DNA of 64,000 bases from Nannobrachium achirus. Its lineage: Eukaryota > Chordata > Actinopteri > Myctophiformes > Myctophidae. The position numbers were made by a program, and so were the translations under genes. The notes beneath the pieces are model-generated. The model did no database searches, had not been told where the DNA came from, and saw nothing but the letters and a program-made list of their open reading frames with translations. Within the stretch, counting starts at the first letter, position 1; each line of letters starts with the position of its first letter. This document shows, piece by piece, positions 13,152-24,091 of the stretch. Location: assembly GCA_963921795.1 (NCBI GenBank), contig OY997658.1, forward strand, positions 54,775,476 to 54,839,475. Direction: 5' to 3'.

Positions 13152-13271
13152 GCACATCCGTGTTCCAAGTCACGGCCACCGACGCTGATGATCCCACATA
13201 TGGAAACAGTGCGAGGATAGTGTACAGCATTCTACAAGGACAGCCATATTTCTCAGTCGATCCCAAAACAG
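13152..13271 (+). CDS. cdh20: cadherin-20-like gene, coding exon (start of EC2), 120 bp
   Basis: This is an internal coding exon of a type II classical cadherin, a single-pass calcium-dependent cell adhesion protein. The exon follows a pyrimidine-rich tract ending in TTTGCAG and is followed by a GTGCAG donor. It starts with two bases of a split Gly codon and ends with one base of the next Gly codon. It encodes [14 protein letters not shown], then [20 protein letters not shown], then DPKT. These are the first strands of EC2, and the DAD residues belong to the calcium-binding set at the EC1-EC2/EC2 interface. The 120-bp length equals the exon at this place in mammalian type II cadherin genes. 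The sequence is close to my recollection of CDH20. CDH7, CDH12 and CDH6 are similar here, so the exon alone proves only type II cadherin. The paralog call rests mainly on the later exons. Confidence 0.93.
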
Positions 13272-13679
13272 GTGCAGTGCAAATGTGCATGGCTGGCAGT
13301 GTTGAGAGCGTGTGAATGTTCATGTCCTTGCAGCTGTGCTAATTATCATTGCAAAGTCGAATGGATGGGTTTCATTCCAAAAAAAAGAGAAAGAAGTGCT
13401 GTGCATGCATCTTGGAACTAAGCTGGTACCTGGAGTTTGCCTACTGCTCATTGATCCAAGAATATATCGTAGACATTGAAGATCTCCTCATTTCATTATC
13501 AAAAGGCTGTAAATGAATTGCCATTCATGTACAGTACCAAACTACTGACTGTGTACAATATTGTGTTCTACTTCAAGGCCTTCCGTTATCTTGAAATGAA
13601 TGAAATGAAAGGAGAGCTGTGTGGATTCAGATTTTGCTCAATAGCAGTCTTTGACTCCTGAGCCAGTGTGTGCGTTAGT

Positions 13680-13960
13680 AGGGTAGCACGGGTCCAAAAA
13701 ATGGGAGCCTAGCCGAAATGGAACCGAGGGAATTTGGACCGAACCAAATGGCCCTGAGAAAAATACGGATTTTCTAGCCCCGGCCCGAAATGGAGCCGAG
13801 AGTGATTGGATCCGACCCTAAAATGGAACATGCCCCGAACGGACCCGAGGCAATTAGACCCTACCCTACCCTGACCCGAGGTGAATATTTTAGACCCGAA
13901 ACGGATCGGTTCTCGGTTCGGGTCTCGGGTTATCGGGTCCTGGAAGACCCGTGCTACCCT
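13680..13960. mobile_element. 281-bp MITE with AGGGTAGCACGGGTC terminal inverted repeats
   Basis: The left end AGGGTAGCACGGGTC and the right end GACCCGTGCTACCCT are exact 15-bp inverted repeats. The inside is made of short CCCGAA/ACCGAG words. A clear target duplication was not found. It lies in the long intron, 409 bp after the exon. Confidence 0.8.
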
Positions 13961-13997
13961 CTAGTGTGCGTATGCTATGCTTGGGAGGCTGTAACCA

Positions 13998-14260
13998 GTG
14001 TTGCCATCTCCACTTATTCTAAGCAACTTTGGGCTTCCTTTTCAGTACAGTTGCTTGTGCATATTGGTAGTTGGGGTTGTTTCTAAAGTGTAGGCCTAGT
14101 TTCTTATTTTGGTCTTTCTGTGTATTGTTGTCTAAAGCAGTGGTTGTCTAAAGCATGTTCATGCAAATGACCCCCAAATTAATGTGTATTTTTCCATGGA
14201 CCCCAATCTGAAAATATTTTGTGCCAGGGAGGGACCCATACCAGATTTGTTTTGTCTTTC
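13998..14260. repeat. Two repeat fragments: TTGCCA..TAAGCAAC family and a GTGGTTCTCAAAC-type element
   Basis: AGTGTTGCCATCTCC..TAAGCAACTTTGGGCTT at 13998-14035 matches the foldback family at 23132-23276. From about 14140 a CAGTGGTTGTC..GACCCCCAAAT..GGACCCCAATCTGAAAATATTTTGTGCCAGGGA stretch is a member of the repeat also seen near 22200, 22760, 50740 and 59417. Confidence 0.6.
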
Positions 14261-15290
14261 ACTTTTTATTTGTCCAAGATAGTTTTTGAGAGTGGCTATT
14301 TTCAAATAGGCCTAACCGATGTACAGTAGGCCTATATAAATGTTGTTATTATTTACAGTGAGTACAGCATATTCTAATTAGAATTATATATTTAATGTTT
14401 GTGAGGCCTAATTAATAGTCGCTTCTTTTAGGCTTGTTTTCATAGACCTGGTGTTTTTTTGTTTCTCTCACAAAGTCTGACTGTCACTGTGCACCGCAAA
14501 CTCTGGCAATGACACATCCCCAAGTATGTTAACTGCACATGGTAAAAGGGAACGCGACACGACCACAATGGAGTGATGGACTCACCTTATTGCTACCGCT
14601 GTATTGCACACCTCCATCTCCCCTCTTAGAAAGCCATAACGTGGCTCCTCAGGGGTCAGAGGAGATATTTGAAAAAATTGCGGAGATGCTTTTTGCTGTT
14701 GTTCTCCGGCTTTTAGAGATGGAGGAGTGTGGTGGAGGTCAACATGCTCTGTTTAAAAAAGAAACCCATCCTTTGTCTGAAAGGTCCTTTCTATTAAATG
14801 TTAATGCTGTAGCCCTGCAAAGTGCAAAATACCTACCTTTGATGTGAGCAGTGCTTGCGTGCCATGGTATTGTATGCGTGCGTTGCCAATATGAGTGAGC
14901 GAGAGATGGTTTGAGTGCTAGACAAAGGAAGGAAGAAAGGGAGATAAGGAAATAGCATTGTGAGTGCTTTTGTGCCGTGCACACGAGTGTGCATGTGAAA
15001 AAAAGGTTTTGTCGTTTACAAAATGCACAAACAAATTGTTCGTCCTCGCGGTCAACTGGAGTGACGACCCGAGTGTAGTCGGGTCGTTGCTGTCTGAAAA
15101 ACAACAAACAAAAAACTCTTGGCCCCATTGAGACGATGCAAGCTAATGTAAAAACATGAAGGATTTTGATGAACGAGCGGCGCAAACAAATTTGCTGAAC
15201 GTGTCCACCTTATGCCAACAGGAGAACATGGTTCAAGTTGACAGCGGAATTTCACTGCAGTGTTATTGATGCATAAAAAAGTATGCACGC
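14261..15290. other. Unassigned intronic DNA
   Basis: No gene or bounded element seen. Open frames at 14539-14847 and on the minus strand at 14739-15185 show no recognisable domain. Confidence 0.45.
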
Positions 15291-15296
15291 ACACAC

Positions 15297-15299
15297 GGT

Positions 15300-15343
<44 letters not shown>

Positions 15344-15344
15344 C
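15297..15344. repeat. (GCAC)n microsatellite
   Basis: Tetranucleotide array of GCAC. Confidence 0.95.
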
Positions 15345-15863
15345 AGTACTTTATACATAAGTAATACAATACAATTGCCACAGTTGGGTAGAAACATTGT
15401 ATCTCCTTATTACATCTTATTTTTCCATACAGTAATGGCCTATTTTATACTTTGTCACATGACATTGTTGCGCAATGTGTATAGCAAGGTGACACCTTGT
15501 GAGCTTTTGGGAGTTCTTTTTTTGTTAGGGACAGCAGGTTGAAACACAACTGTCTGTGTTATGAATATTAAAACAATGAAAAGTATTAACAAGCACTTGA
15601 GACAAAATACTACATCATTAGTACCCATTTCCTGAAAAGTTAACGGTGTGTGACATACTGTACAAGGTTTACACCCGACAGAGTCAGTGACAACATATAA
15701 GTTTGCGTTGTTATTCTGTAGTGATGCTAATAGCTATTTCTCCTTGGCTTCTGTATGCAGCACCGCGCCCAGAACATGTTGGGTTGGTTTTTTTGGAGCT
15801 GACTCAGCATCTTGTCTACATTGTAATTCTGCGTGGGGTATGCTGAGGACGTGATAGAGGACC

Positions 15864-15870
<7 letters not shown>

Positions 15871-15931
<61 letters not shown>

Positions 15932-15941
15932 ACATGCACGC

Positions 15942-15981
<40 letters not shown>

Positions 15982-15982
15982 C
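15871..15982. repeat. (TC)n followed by (GCAC)n microsatellite
   Basis: TC repeats lie at about 15871-15927 and GCAC repeats at about 15941-15982. They abut the left end of the following MITE. Confidence 0.95.
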
Positions 15983-16466
15983 GAGGATGACACGGGAGTG
16001 GATTTTCACTCGTGTCCCGTCCCACTCCCGCAGAAAAAATCCTGTCCCATCCCAATCCTGGGCCAGAGTAAAAAAATAAATCCCGTCCTGTCCCACTCCT
16101 GTACAATTACTCCTGGTCCCATCCCGCTCCTGGTCAAAATCACTCCCGTTCACATCCCGCTCCCAAAAAAAAAAGAAAAAAAAAAAAAAATCGCGCAGTT
16201 TTTCTATTTTGATCCATATTATATTTGATATCATGTTTATTATTATATAATGTATAATTTTATAATGTTCGCAGTTAAAAGACCTCACTTTCCTGTGCAA
16301 TTTATTTCTGCGATTTGATGAGCTGGTCTGGGATGATTCCCGCTCCTGGCCACTCCTGTTGATTTTCATTCCTGTCCCGTCCCGATCCTGGCATTAATAC
16401 AAATTTGACTCCTGTCCTGCGGGAATCCCACGGGACCCACGGGAATTCCTGTCAAATGTCATCCTC
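15983..16466. mobile_element. 484-bp MITE with GAGGATGACA terminal repeats and TCCCGTCCC-rich interior
   Basis: The left end GAGGATGACA is the reverse complement of the right end TGTCATCCTC. The interior is built of TCCCGTCCCACTCC-like words and an AT-rich centre. No clean target duplication is visible, partly because the left flank is a microsatellite. It may be hAT-like. Confidence 0.65.
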
Positions 16467-16510
16467 TATGCCTTCTACTCTAGCATATTAATCCAAGTCT
16501 GCTACTGCAA

Positions 16511-16532
16511 TTCCCCCCCCCCCCCCCCCCCC
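16511..16532. repeat. Poly-C tract
   Basis: A homopolymer C run of about 19-20 bases. Its length is prone to assembly error. Confidence 0.9.
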
Positions 16533-16557
16533 TCAGACTCTTTACAATCAGGTAAGA

Positions 16558-16721
16558 ACTGGAGCAACTTGGACGCTTGGGGCCTTTTCTTTAACGGTCA
16601 GTCAGTTACATCTTCGTCAGGTCATGGACCCGAGGAACGATGTAACATCGGAACGTTGTCATCACTGCCTTGCACCCTGCTCTATTAAAGAAAAGACTCC
16701 AATTGTTCGAGTTGCTCCAGT
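16558..16721. repeat. 164-bp foldback repeat, ACTGGAGCAACTT ends
   Basis: ACTGGAGCAACTTGGAC..CCTTTTCTTTAA at the left is answered by TTAAAGAAAAG..GAGTTGCTCCAGT at the right. The centre holds GGAACGATGTAACATCGGAACG. Confidence 0.7.
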
Positions 16722-16839
16722 GTTTTCTTCTGTCCTGCTATTATGTGTCTTGGTCCTGAGATGCACCGGACCAGCCTGATTTTGGTCTTGAGGCGCGTTG
16801 GAACCTCCCTTTAATCCTTACTTGACTTGATTTGGGGGG

Positions 16840-17290
16840 AAGAATGAGTATAACTTGAGTAAAAGTACAAATGTATTCACATCAAAAAGCTCAAAAGTAC
16901 TCATTATGGTCCCATTTACAAAAGTAACTAGTAACTAAACATTTCAAATAGTTGTAGTGGAGTAAAAAGAATGTAGTAGAGGGGCGCCTGCTGGCCTACT
17001 GGTCCAGGCGTATACCACTTAGGCATTGCCACATAGGCATGGATGCCTGGAGGCGTTGCCGGTGCGATTCCCGATCTGGATGACCTTTGCCCCGTGTCAC
17101 TCCCCATCTCTCCACCCATTTCCTGTCAGTCTACTGTCCTATCAATAAAGGCATAAAAGCCCAAAAACAAATCTTAAAAAAAAGAGAATGGAGTAGAAGT
17201 AAAAGTATTGAGAATTGAAAACAGTCCAGTAAAGTAAAGATACCTCAGAGTTGCACTTAAGACTTAAGTACAATACTTGAGTAAATGTAT
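16840..17290. repeat. 'ACTTAAGTA' element, copy split by a SINE
   Basis: TAACTTGAGTAAAAGTACAA..AAAGTACTCATTATGG..TAGTGGAGTAAAAAGAATG continues after the SINE as ATGGAGTAGAAGTAAAAGTA..GCACTTAAGACTTAAGTACA. These are the arms of a repeat seen at least six times in the window. It is common in fish DNA, but I cannot assign it to a named superfamily. Confidence 0.7.
16981..17184 (+). mobile_element. tRNA-derived SINE, copy 1
   Basis: The head carries a B-box-like GGTGCGATTCCCGATC. The body GACCTTTGCC..TGTCACTCCCCATCTCTCC and the tail CTGTCCTATCAATAAAGGCA are shared with a second copy at about 58550-58735. It is flanked by AGAATGTAGTAGA (16968-16980) and AGAATGGAGTAGA (17185-17197), a 13-bp target duplication with one mismatch. 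The duplication marks a clean insertion into the 'ACTTAAGTA' element. Confidence 0.85.
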
Positions 17291-17439
17291 CAAGTGCTGG
17301 GATGCTGAAAACACACTGGATGTGTTTAAGGACCTCGGGCTACGAGCGTCCCCTCAGGGCCACAGCTGAGCAGCAGCTTAGGCAGTGTTCTCTCTCTCAC
17401 AAGAGCTGTTGTTTTAGCCCTGACACAGTGGGGAAAGTA

Positions 17440-17853
17440 CTCACAAGTAAAAATATCGATACTGCCTGGTAGAAATACTTGAGTAAAACATACAAAAGTG
17501 GTATCAGAATGTACGTAAGTACCAAAAGTAGAAAGTACTCATTATGCAGAATGTCCCTTTCCACACGTTTTCACACATAAATGTATACAAATCTTTTGAG
17601 ATCTACAAGCTCACAATGTGCCACATCGCATGGTATATTGGGCTGACGTGGTTAAGTATATTGTGTAATAATTATCACAATCTACTTACTAACTAGTGTT
17701 ATTTATATAAAGTATATTGTTTTGCCTCAGAGATGTAGTGGAGTAGAAGTAAAAGTACTGATAATCGGAAATACTCCAATAAAATACCTCATAATTGTAC
17801 TTAAGTATACAGCGCTGGGTAAATGTATTCAGTTACTTTACACCATACGGACA
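17440..17853. repeat. 'ACTTAAGTA' element with palindrome P1 at its centre
   Basis: Left part AAAGTACTCACAAGTAAAAAT..AGAAAGTACTCATTATG, middle GATCTACAAGCTCACAATGTG (P1 half, about 17598-17618), right part TAGTGGAGTAGAAGTAAAAG..TGTACTTAAGTATACAG and TCAGTTACTTTACACCA. This copy shows most clearly that P1 lies inside the larger repeat. Confidence 0.7.
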
Positions 17854-17865
17854 TAGTGTACACGC

Positions 17866-17982
<117 letters not shown>

Positions 17983-18420
17983 TCTTATTTTTGGGATCTT
18001 GCTCTGTGAACTGGCACCCAGAAATAGCAAGGTGGCTTCACAGGTCCTGTAAGGTATAAGGAGAAATCATTTAGTGACAGAAGGTAGTGGTGGCATTTGG
18101 CTTGGACATATGGTCCTGGAGGAATCCCTGAGGAGACGGTCTCAGGCTTGACCTAAATCCTCCCATGCAGAGAGAGAGAGAGAGAGAGGCTTTGAGATAG
18201 TAGCGTCTTTTCCCAGAGGAAAGTGTGTGTGGGTTGATCAAACTAATTATGAATACTGAATTTCGGATTGGTAAAATATGTTAATGTGACAATATTTGTC
18301 ACATCATTTGTAATCATCAGAAGTAAATGATTGCTTCTTGGTTAATTAGCCAACTAAATGACCATGTGTTGCTGGTAATATCCAAAAGTTCATTACATCT
18401 TTCATTACAATTATTATTAC

Positions 18421-18424
18421 TAGT

Positions 18425-18460
<36 letters not shown>

Positions 18461-18470
18461 CACTACTACT
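18421..18470. repeat. (CTA)n microsatellite
   Basis: Trinucleotide array ACT/CTA with a CCA interruption. Confidence 0.95.
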
Positions 18471-18992
18471 AATAATAACAATAAACCCATACCAACAGCA
18501 GGTTTGACTATTTTGTCTTTTTCAGCCAATGACAGCAGTTTTGGGGTTGTTTATTTCTAGGTAAATGCAAGAGAAAAACACTCTTTTTTGCATGCATTTA
18601 TGTTTTATTTATACCATTTTCTTCCCTTTCTGCACTTGTCCTCCGTGACGACCACATGCAGTGATTACCAATGAGTTACCTGTTGACCTTTGTGAAGTGA
18701 GTAGCTTAGCATTCAGTGTCACTCTTAAGTAGGCTACACTTCAACCGGACATATGGACACTTTCACCTACTTGAAGCAGTAGGTTGACCTGTGGGTAATG
18801 ACACAGCAAATATTGATTTAGTTTTAGTTGTAGTCTTTTGAATAGAATTTCATTACGTTTTAGTCATAATCTGAAATGTTTTATAGTCTAGTTTTAGTCA
18901 ACTAAATCTACAGTTCATTTTGTCAACAAAAAAAGTATTTTGGCGGGCCTTGATGGCCTCGTAATGGCTTGGTTGCATGCCTTGTTGCATGC
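18471..18992. other. Unassigned intronic DNA
   Basis: No gene seen. TTTAGTTTTAGTCAA-like words near 18820-18920 recur around 19250-19340 and 21640-21720 and look like fragments of an unnamed repeat. Confidence 0.4.
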
Positions 18993-19138
18993 TGGAAATA
19001 GCCGATCTACAAGATCACAATGTGTCGCAGTGCCACTTCCTGTGATAATGTAACACTTCCCCATTGACTACCAGATCGAGCATGTCGCTGTTCTTCACAG
19101 TTTCCCTGCAACGAGCTTGTAGATCGGCTATTTTCAGA
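18993..19138. repeat. Palindrome P1, copy with a spacer
   Basis: GGAAATAGCCGATCTACAAG at the left and GAGCTTGTAGATCGGCTATT at the right are the P1 arms. About 95 bp of other sequence separates them, so the centre was either expanded by insertion or is the older longer form. Confidence 0.75.
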
Positions 19139-19353
19139 GCACAACACCCAAGCACAACCAAACAGAAAGTGACTTTTAGTTCTACTGGATCCCTTCTCCC
19201 TCCTCTCCCTCTCTTTTTATTTGCTGACAGAATTGTCAATATAATAGCTTAGCTTTAGTCATCATAGCTTAGTTTTTATTTAGTGTTGTCAGTGAAAAAA
19301 GGTATTTGACGAACATTTTTCATCATAGTTTTAGTTTACGAAATTAACACTGA

Positions 19354-19590
19354 TTAAAGGCATAGTTTTTCTATTTATTACTCACTTCATGGAGACTTGA
19401 ATTCATGGATATTGTTTTGTTTTGTCACACAAAGAGCCTTTGTTCCCTAGGGAGACACAACAAGTCTCCTCAAATTATTGGCTTAGGAATGCGACGAAAA
19501 TAATAAGAATAATGATAATCTATTAATTCAAGTCTCCATGGTTTGAGTAATCAACAGAAAAAGTCATTTGAGGGTGAACTATCCCTTTAA
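19354..19590. mobile_element. TTAA-bounded MITE, family T1 (TTAAAGGRRTAGTT)
   Basis: TTAA|AGGCATAGTTTTTC at the left and GGTGAACTATCCCT|TTAA at the right. The arms continue inward as TCATGGAGACTTGAATTCA and GAATTCAAGTCTCCATGG. TTAA target sites are typical of piggyBac- or Kolobok-type elements. Family relatives lie at 22396, 43060 and 57635. Confidence 0.75.
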
Positions 19591-19724
19591 CTTGTAATGG
19601 ACCTGTTCATACTTTTAGTCCAGGGGTGAATCAGTGTTTTATCACTATCCCATTGACAAAGAATTCATATTCAATAATAATCAATATAGTCAGGTTGTGG
19701 CAAAGCATACCATCATACCCCCCT

Positions 19725-19865
19725 TGTAGACCGCAATCGTTTGGGAGCGTGTCGCTATTTCTACAAGTCATCTTTTCGACAACCAAACTTAACCCTAACC
19801 TCCGTGGGGTGAATAGCGATATCTGCCGGCGCTGTGTTGTCGAAATGATGTGCGTTCGAAAAAGC
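19725..19865. repeat. Possible decayed relative of the telomere-motif foldback elements
   Basis: It contains AACTTAACCCTAACCTCCGTGG between GTGTCGCTATTTC..TTTTCGACAAC and GAATAGCGAT..GTTGTCGAAA arms. The core resembles the element at 56143-56280 (AACCCTAACCTCTGTGG). The arms pair only in part. Confidence 0.4.
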
Positions 19866-21215
19866 AAGATTTCCCCAATCGTTTAGAAGAAGACATTTGT
19901 CAGAATCATTTGAGCAAGCATTGTAAACTTAAGTTTCTAACATGAACATAACGCATGAACTCAAACAGAGGGCAGAACAGCCACTCAAATAGGGTACGGT
20001 TTTAAAGCTGCAATCCAGAACTTATTTTAATTAATATGTTTAATAAAACATTATTTTAACCAATCTATATGGTCATATGTTAATACAATACAACGCAACA
20101 GTGGTGGTTGGCTGGTTAACAAGAGGTATTGCATGAAGATCAGAGCGTAATATATCCAGTGCCCAAGCTGGCATTCTGTCTTAGCTCTCAAGGAGAACAT
20201 TTGAGTTTGAGTATAGGACAAAATACTGGCCCACTTTTCAAAATGTGATGAAGACCTGTTTGATAGCTGAATAGAACGTGACATAAAACACATTTGATTA
20301 ACTTAAAGGAAGAAACATGCAACGTCAAGCCTGTGGAATTGCTGTCTTCTCTTGGACTAAATGGATCAATTCTAGGAGGGGGGAAAGTAATGAATTATAT
20401 ACTGAGGTGTGATGTGTATAAACAAACCCATATTTATAGCATATGTCCATGAAGTCAGTTTTCATTTCTTCAGTATAATCCCCTTAATCTCTCTCTTGGC
20501 ATTTGGGGCATGATCAACACGTTGTATACTCTGATATAACATTCATTGTGGACAGCATCATTTCACAGCAGTGTTATGTATTGTATGTCTTACCCACATC
20601 CAGATTCTAGAGAAGTTCATTAAACCACTGTTAGTCACTTGTTCATGTTTGATACAAAAAATGACTTTTTAAATTAATTAATTAATTCATTCATTCATTA
20701 AATTAAAGTTAATTTAATTACATTTTTGCTAGGATGCCTAACAACATCAGGAAAACAGACTGCCAACGAATACAAGCCTTTCATCTAACTCAAAGCACGT
20801 AACTTAGTAACTAAAGTATGCAATATCGCTTTTCAAATGAAAATAAATAAATAATTACAATTTTAGGAAGTATTTAGATGCACTGTATTAGCAAGTGTTG
20901 TACCTGTTGCTGTCTCATGGGGAGGTTTCCTCATGGACATAGTCATACGACATTATGTTGTGATGAAATAAAGTAACTACTTAGGAAACAATGTGGGTGA
21001 AATATGCTCACTTTTACATGATTTGCACATTTCAAACCTGCAAGCTTCATGTAATCTCTAATAATATTGTGGTTGAAGACATTTATCCCTTTTCATAGTA
21101 GGATTTAACTGCTGTCTTCTCCATCACGACTGAGGATGTGTCACTTGCCCCAGGAGATGGCAAGGGTTTTCCTCTGGAGTGTTATGTCTCCTGAACGCAA
21201 GCAATCTCTCCCACC
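19866..21215. other. Unassigned intronic DNA
   Basis: No gene or bordered element seen. An ATTA/ATTC simple repeat lies near 20670-20710. Confidence 0.45.
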
Positions 21216-21219
21216 CCAT

Positions 21220-21271
21220 GCACGAGCACGAGCACGAGCACACGCACATGCACATGCACATGCACACGCGT

Positions 21272-21358
<87 letters not shown>
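21220..21358. repeat. Compound GAGCAC/GCACAT/(CA)n microsatellite
   Basis: ACGAGC hexamers, then CACATG hexamers, then about 85 bp of CA. Confidence 0.95.
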
Positions 21359-21359
<1 letters not shown>

Positions 21360-22190
21360 TACACGACGACCCCCAATCCCCTCAACATCTTAAGTAGGCT
21401 AATTTCTCTGCTGATCTGGGATTTGTGAGTGTTCGACTTTATTGAAGTAGCTGACACAGATGGAGATGCTCATGGATTAGCCCTGCCTCCGGTCGGATCC
21501 ACGCAAACGCCGCCACTTTGTCAGTCAATTGGCAGACTATAAACCCTCTCCCTTTACACTTAATGCGCAATGACCCGCTGAATCTAGCACAAAATAAGAC
21601 ATTGTGTCTGATATTGTTCTGGTCAAGGTTTTTAATTTCAATTTCATTTTGAGTTTTTGTTTTCAATTTACGTTTAGTTTTGGTTTGTTTTTAAAGCAGT
21701 TTTGCTAGTTTAGTTATTTCATTTTATTGTAATTTGGAGGGGGGTTGAAGGGGCTTAAGATTCAACAAGGTCAGAAAAATTACAAAAATAGATTAAGTTT
21801 GAAGATTTTTCGTACAGACATTTCCTCTTTAATTTTAGTTTTTAGTTGTAAAATCAGTTTCAGTTAGTTCTTGTTGTCTCTGCCAGGCTGAAAGGCATGG
21901 CCGGAGGGAGACATGGTGTCTTCCTGTCCGTCTGTCCGTCCGTGTGTCACACGGTTTAAAAGACGGTTGAATACCTATAGTGTAGAATATTGTTTTGTTT
22001 TGATGAATATAGCCATTCATTTTCTGTTGTCATGGTTCATTTCATAGGGGGAGCTGTGGGTGAAATGCAGCACATGTAGCCTAGTAAAAGTTCCAGGAAG
22101 TGATCACTGGTAGGAAAGTTCCAGGAAGTGAGGTACCAGGAATGCGTGTGCAGGTTTCCCAACTGGTCTTGGGCCTTCAGCTAGATGCAG
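21359..22190. other. Unassigned intronic DNA
   Basis: AT-rich sequence with TTTTAGTTT-type words. No gene seen. Confidence 0.4.
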
Positions 22191-22199
22191 AATAGACAA

Positions 22200-22325
22200 A
22201 TTCAGCGTGAATTTTTTAACAAAATATTTGCTTCTAGGGGTCCCTGGTTTGAGATGGGGGTATGCGGCCAAATACATATCATTTTGGGGGTCCTTGACAT
22301 GACAAAGTTTGAGAACCACTGACAT
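22200..22325 (-). repeat. GTGGTTCTCAAAC-type repeat, minus orientation
   Basis: It ends with CAAAGTTTGAGAACCACTG, the reverse of the usual start of this dispersed repeat. GGGGTCCCTGG and ATTTTGGGGGTCCTTGACAT lie inside. It is probably a non-autonomous hAT-type element, but no target duplication was found. Confidence 0.6.
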
Positions 22326-22395
22326 AGCAACATATGTTTTTTCATAAAACTGTTAGGATTTAGAAGACATTTGTAGAATTGGACTATATCAGTGG

Positions 22396-22463
22396 TTAAA
22401 GGAGTAGTTCACCCCCAAAATGTATTTTTCTATTGATTACGCACGCCATGGAGCCTTGAGTTC

Positions 22464-22519
<56 letters not shown>

Positions 22520-22548
22520 GAACTCAAGGCTCAATATATATATAGGCT

Positions 22549-22603
<55 letters not shown>

Positions 22604-22753
22604 TATATGTATATGTATTTGTTACATTCATAAGACAAACATTTTTCCATGGGGACCCAACTGCACATCCGGAATCAGAGGGGGAGAATGTATTGTAATT
22701 AAATTATTGTCTTAGGAATACGACAAAAAACTAAAAATATTTTTGAACTCAAG
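22396..22753. mobile_element. T1-family MITE with expanded (TA)n, right end missing
   Basis: The left end is TTAA|AGGAGTAGTTCACCC. Inside lie GCCATGGAGCCTTGAGTTCAA and its reverse complement, separated by (TA)n tracts at about 22468-22515 and 22552-22612. The right end is replaced by another GTGGTTCTC-type fragment. Confidence 0.65.
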
Positions 22754-22870
22754 TCAAAATGATACTGTATGCATTTGGCCACATACCCCTATCTCAAAAT
22801 GTTTTGTTCCAGGGACCCCCAGATGTAAATATTGCCTTAAGCTAGATGCAGAATAGATACACGCAGCTCA
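22754..22870. repeat. GTGGTTCTCAAAC-type repeat fragment
   Basis: TGCATTTGGCCACATACCCC..TGTTCCAGGGACCCCCAGAT..AGCTAGATGCAGAATAGATAC matches the right half of the copies at 22200 and 50738. Confidence 0.6.
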
Positions 22871-23131
22871 GACCCGTTGGCAAATGGGTCGCACCAGGAA
22901 CAGCTATAAAAGTACCAATGCTATAATGAAGAAGGTAGAGGTCAGCGTACTGGCCAGGCAGACGCCATTGTTGCGCATGGGAGCCAAAACTGGAACCGGA
23001 AGTTCCGTGAAATACATTGGAGTCTATGGCGGCCACCTTCTGAATGATTGCGTCCTTAATCTGTACAGGAATATAAAGAATATAACACTGTATAATGTTA
23101 TCGAGGTATCTAAACAGCAGCATGTATTGGC

Positions 23132-23276
23132 AGTGTTGCCAAATTTTGTGAGATATAAGCAACCAGGTCCAGGAAAACAAGCCCAAAAAACGCAATCCAC
23201 AACTGCCAATATTTACAAGCAACTTCACAGAAAGATAAGCCCAAAGTCCTTTATAATAAGCAGACATGGCAACACT
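23132..23276. repeat. 145-bp foldback repeat, AGTGTTGCC ends
   Basis: AGTGTTGCCAAATTTTGTGA at the left is answered by GCAGACATGGCAACACT at the right. AAGCAACC and AAGCAACTT lie inside. Fragments occur at 12360-12430 and 13998-14060. Confidence 0.7.
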
Positions 23277-23775
23277 TGTTTCTGGCTCAGCAGTATCGCC
23301 ATGAAGTATGCTCTTTAGACAGCTCAATAAACTCACAGCGTACACATTGAAAAGCAACACAGCAGAAAACAACGCGTGATATGGCTTATTTTATGTTACA
23401 GAAGAGATTACTTTAAGTTCTCAGTCATTCAGAAATAGTATTTGTTCATGATGGTCCACTAGAAGTAGTCTGTCGTGTGCATGGTATAACAGCCCCTAAT
23501 AATAGTGCAACATCACCCCAAGGGCTTTAAGTGCACTTCACTAGTCTTACAGCAAAAGCATGTGTGGTCAAACAATTACCATTTGGCAATGCACGGCCGA
23601 AAGATTTACAGTTCAGGAAAACAAGAAAAGAAAGAAAGGAAGACCATTTACAAAGCAGTGTTTAAAACCGCAGGGCAAGAAGAGGTTGTCTGAATTTAAT
23701 AAAACTAGGGGGAACAGTAATGCAGGGAAAAATATGGGTTTTTAGCCTAAATTTAAACATTTTGAAAGCCTCAGC

Positions 23776-23989
23776 GGTTACACCCCGCCATTCCGAAACA
23801 CCGCTATTCCGAACGTTGACTTCTAACCCTAACCCTACCCCTAACCCTAACCCTAACCCTAACCCTTACCCTAACCCTAACCCTAACCCTAACTAACCCT
23901 AACCCTACCCCTAACCCTACCCCTAACCCTAAACCTAACCCTAACCCTGCTTCGGAATAGCGGTGTTTCGGAATGGCGGACTGTTGCCA
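23776..23989. mobile_element. 214-bp foldback element with a (CCCTAA)n core and 8-bp target duplication
   Basis: GCCTCAGC at 23768-23775 is repeated at 23990-23997. Inside lie inverted arms CGCCATTCCGAAACACCGCT and AGCGGTGTTTCGGAATGGCG. The core (about 23825-23945) is CCCTAA and CCCCTA repeats like vertebrate telomere DNA. The 8-bp duplication fits the hAT or P superfamilies. Confidence 0.8.
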
Positions 23990-24091
23990 GCCTCAGCATC
24001 CCTGACAGCTCAAGGGAGAGCATTCCATAGACAGGGGGCACGGTGTGTGAATGCTGGGAGCGTAGTTGTCGTCCAGGGATGTATGGTTCTA

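Noticed and set aside
23825-23945. A true interstitial telomere or chromosome fusion point
   Set aside because: The array is short, lies between inverted arms and is enclosed by an 8-bp target duplication, so it came in with a mobile element.
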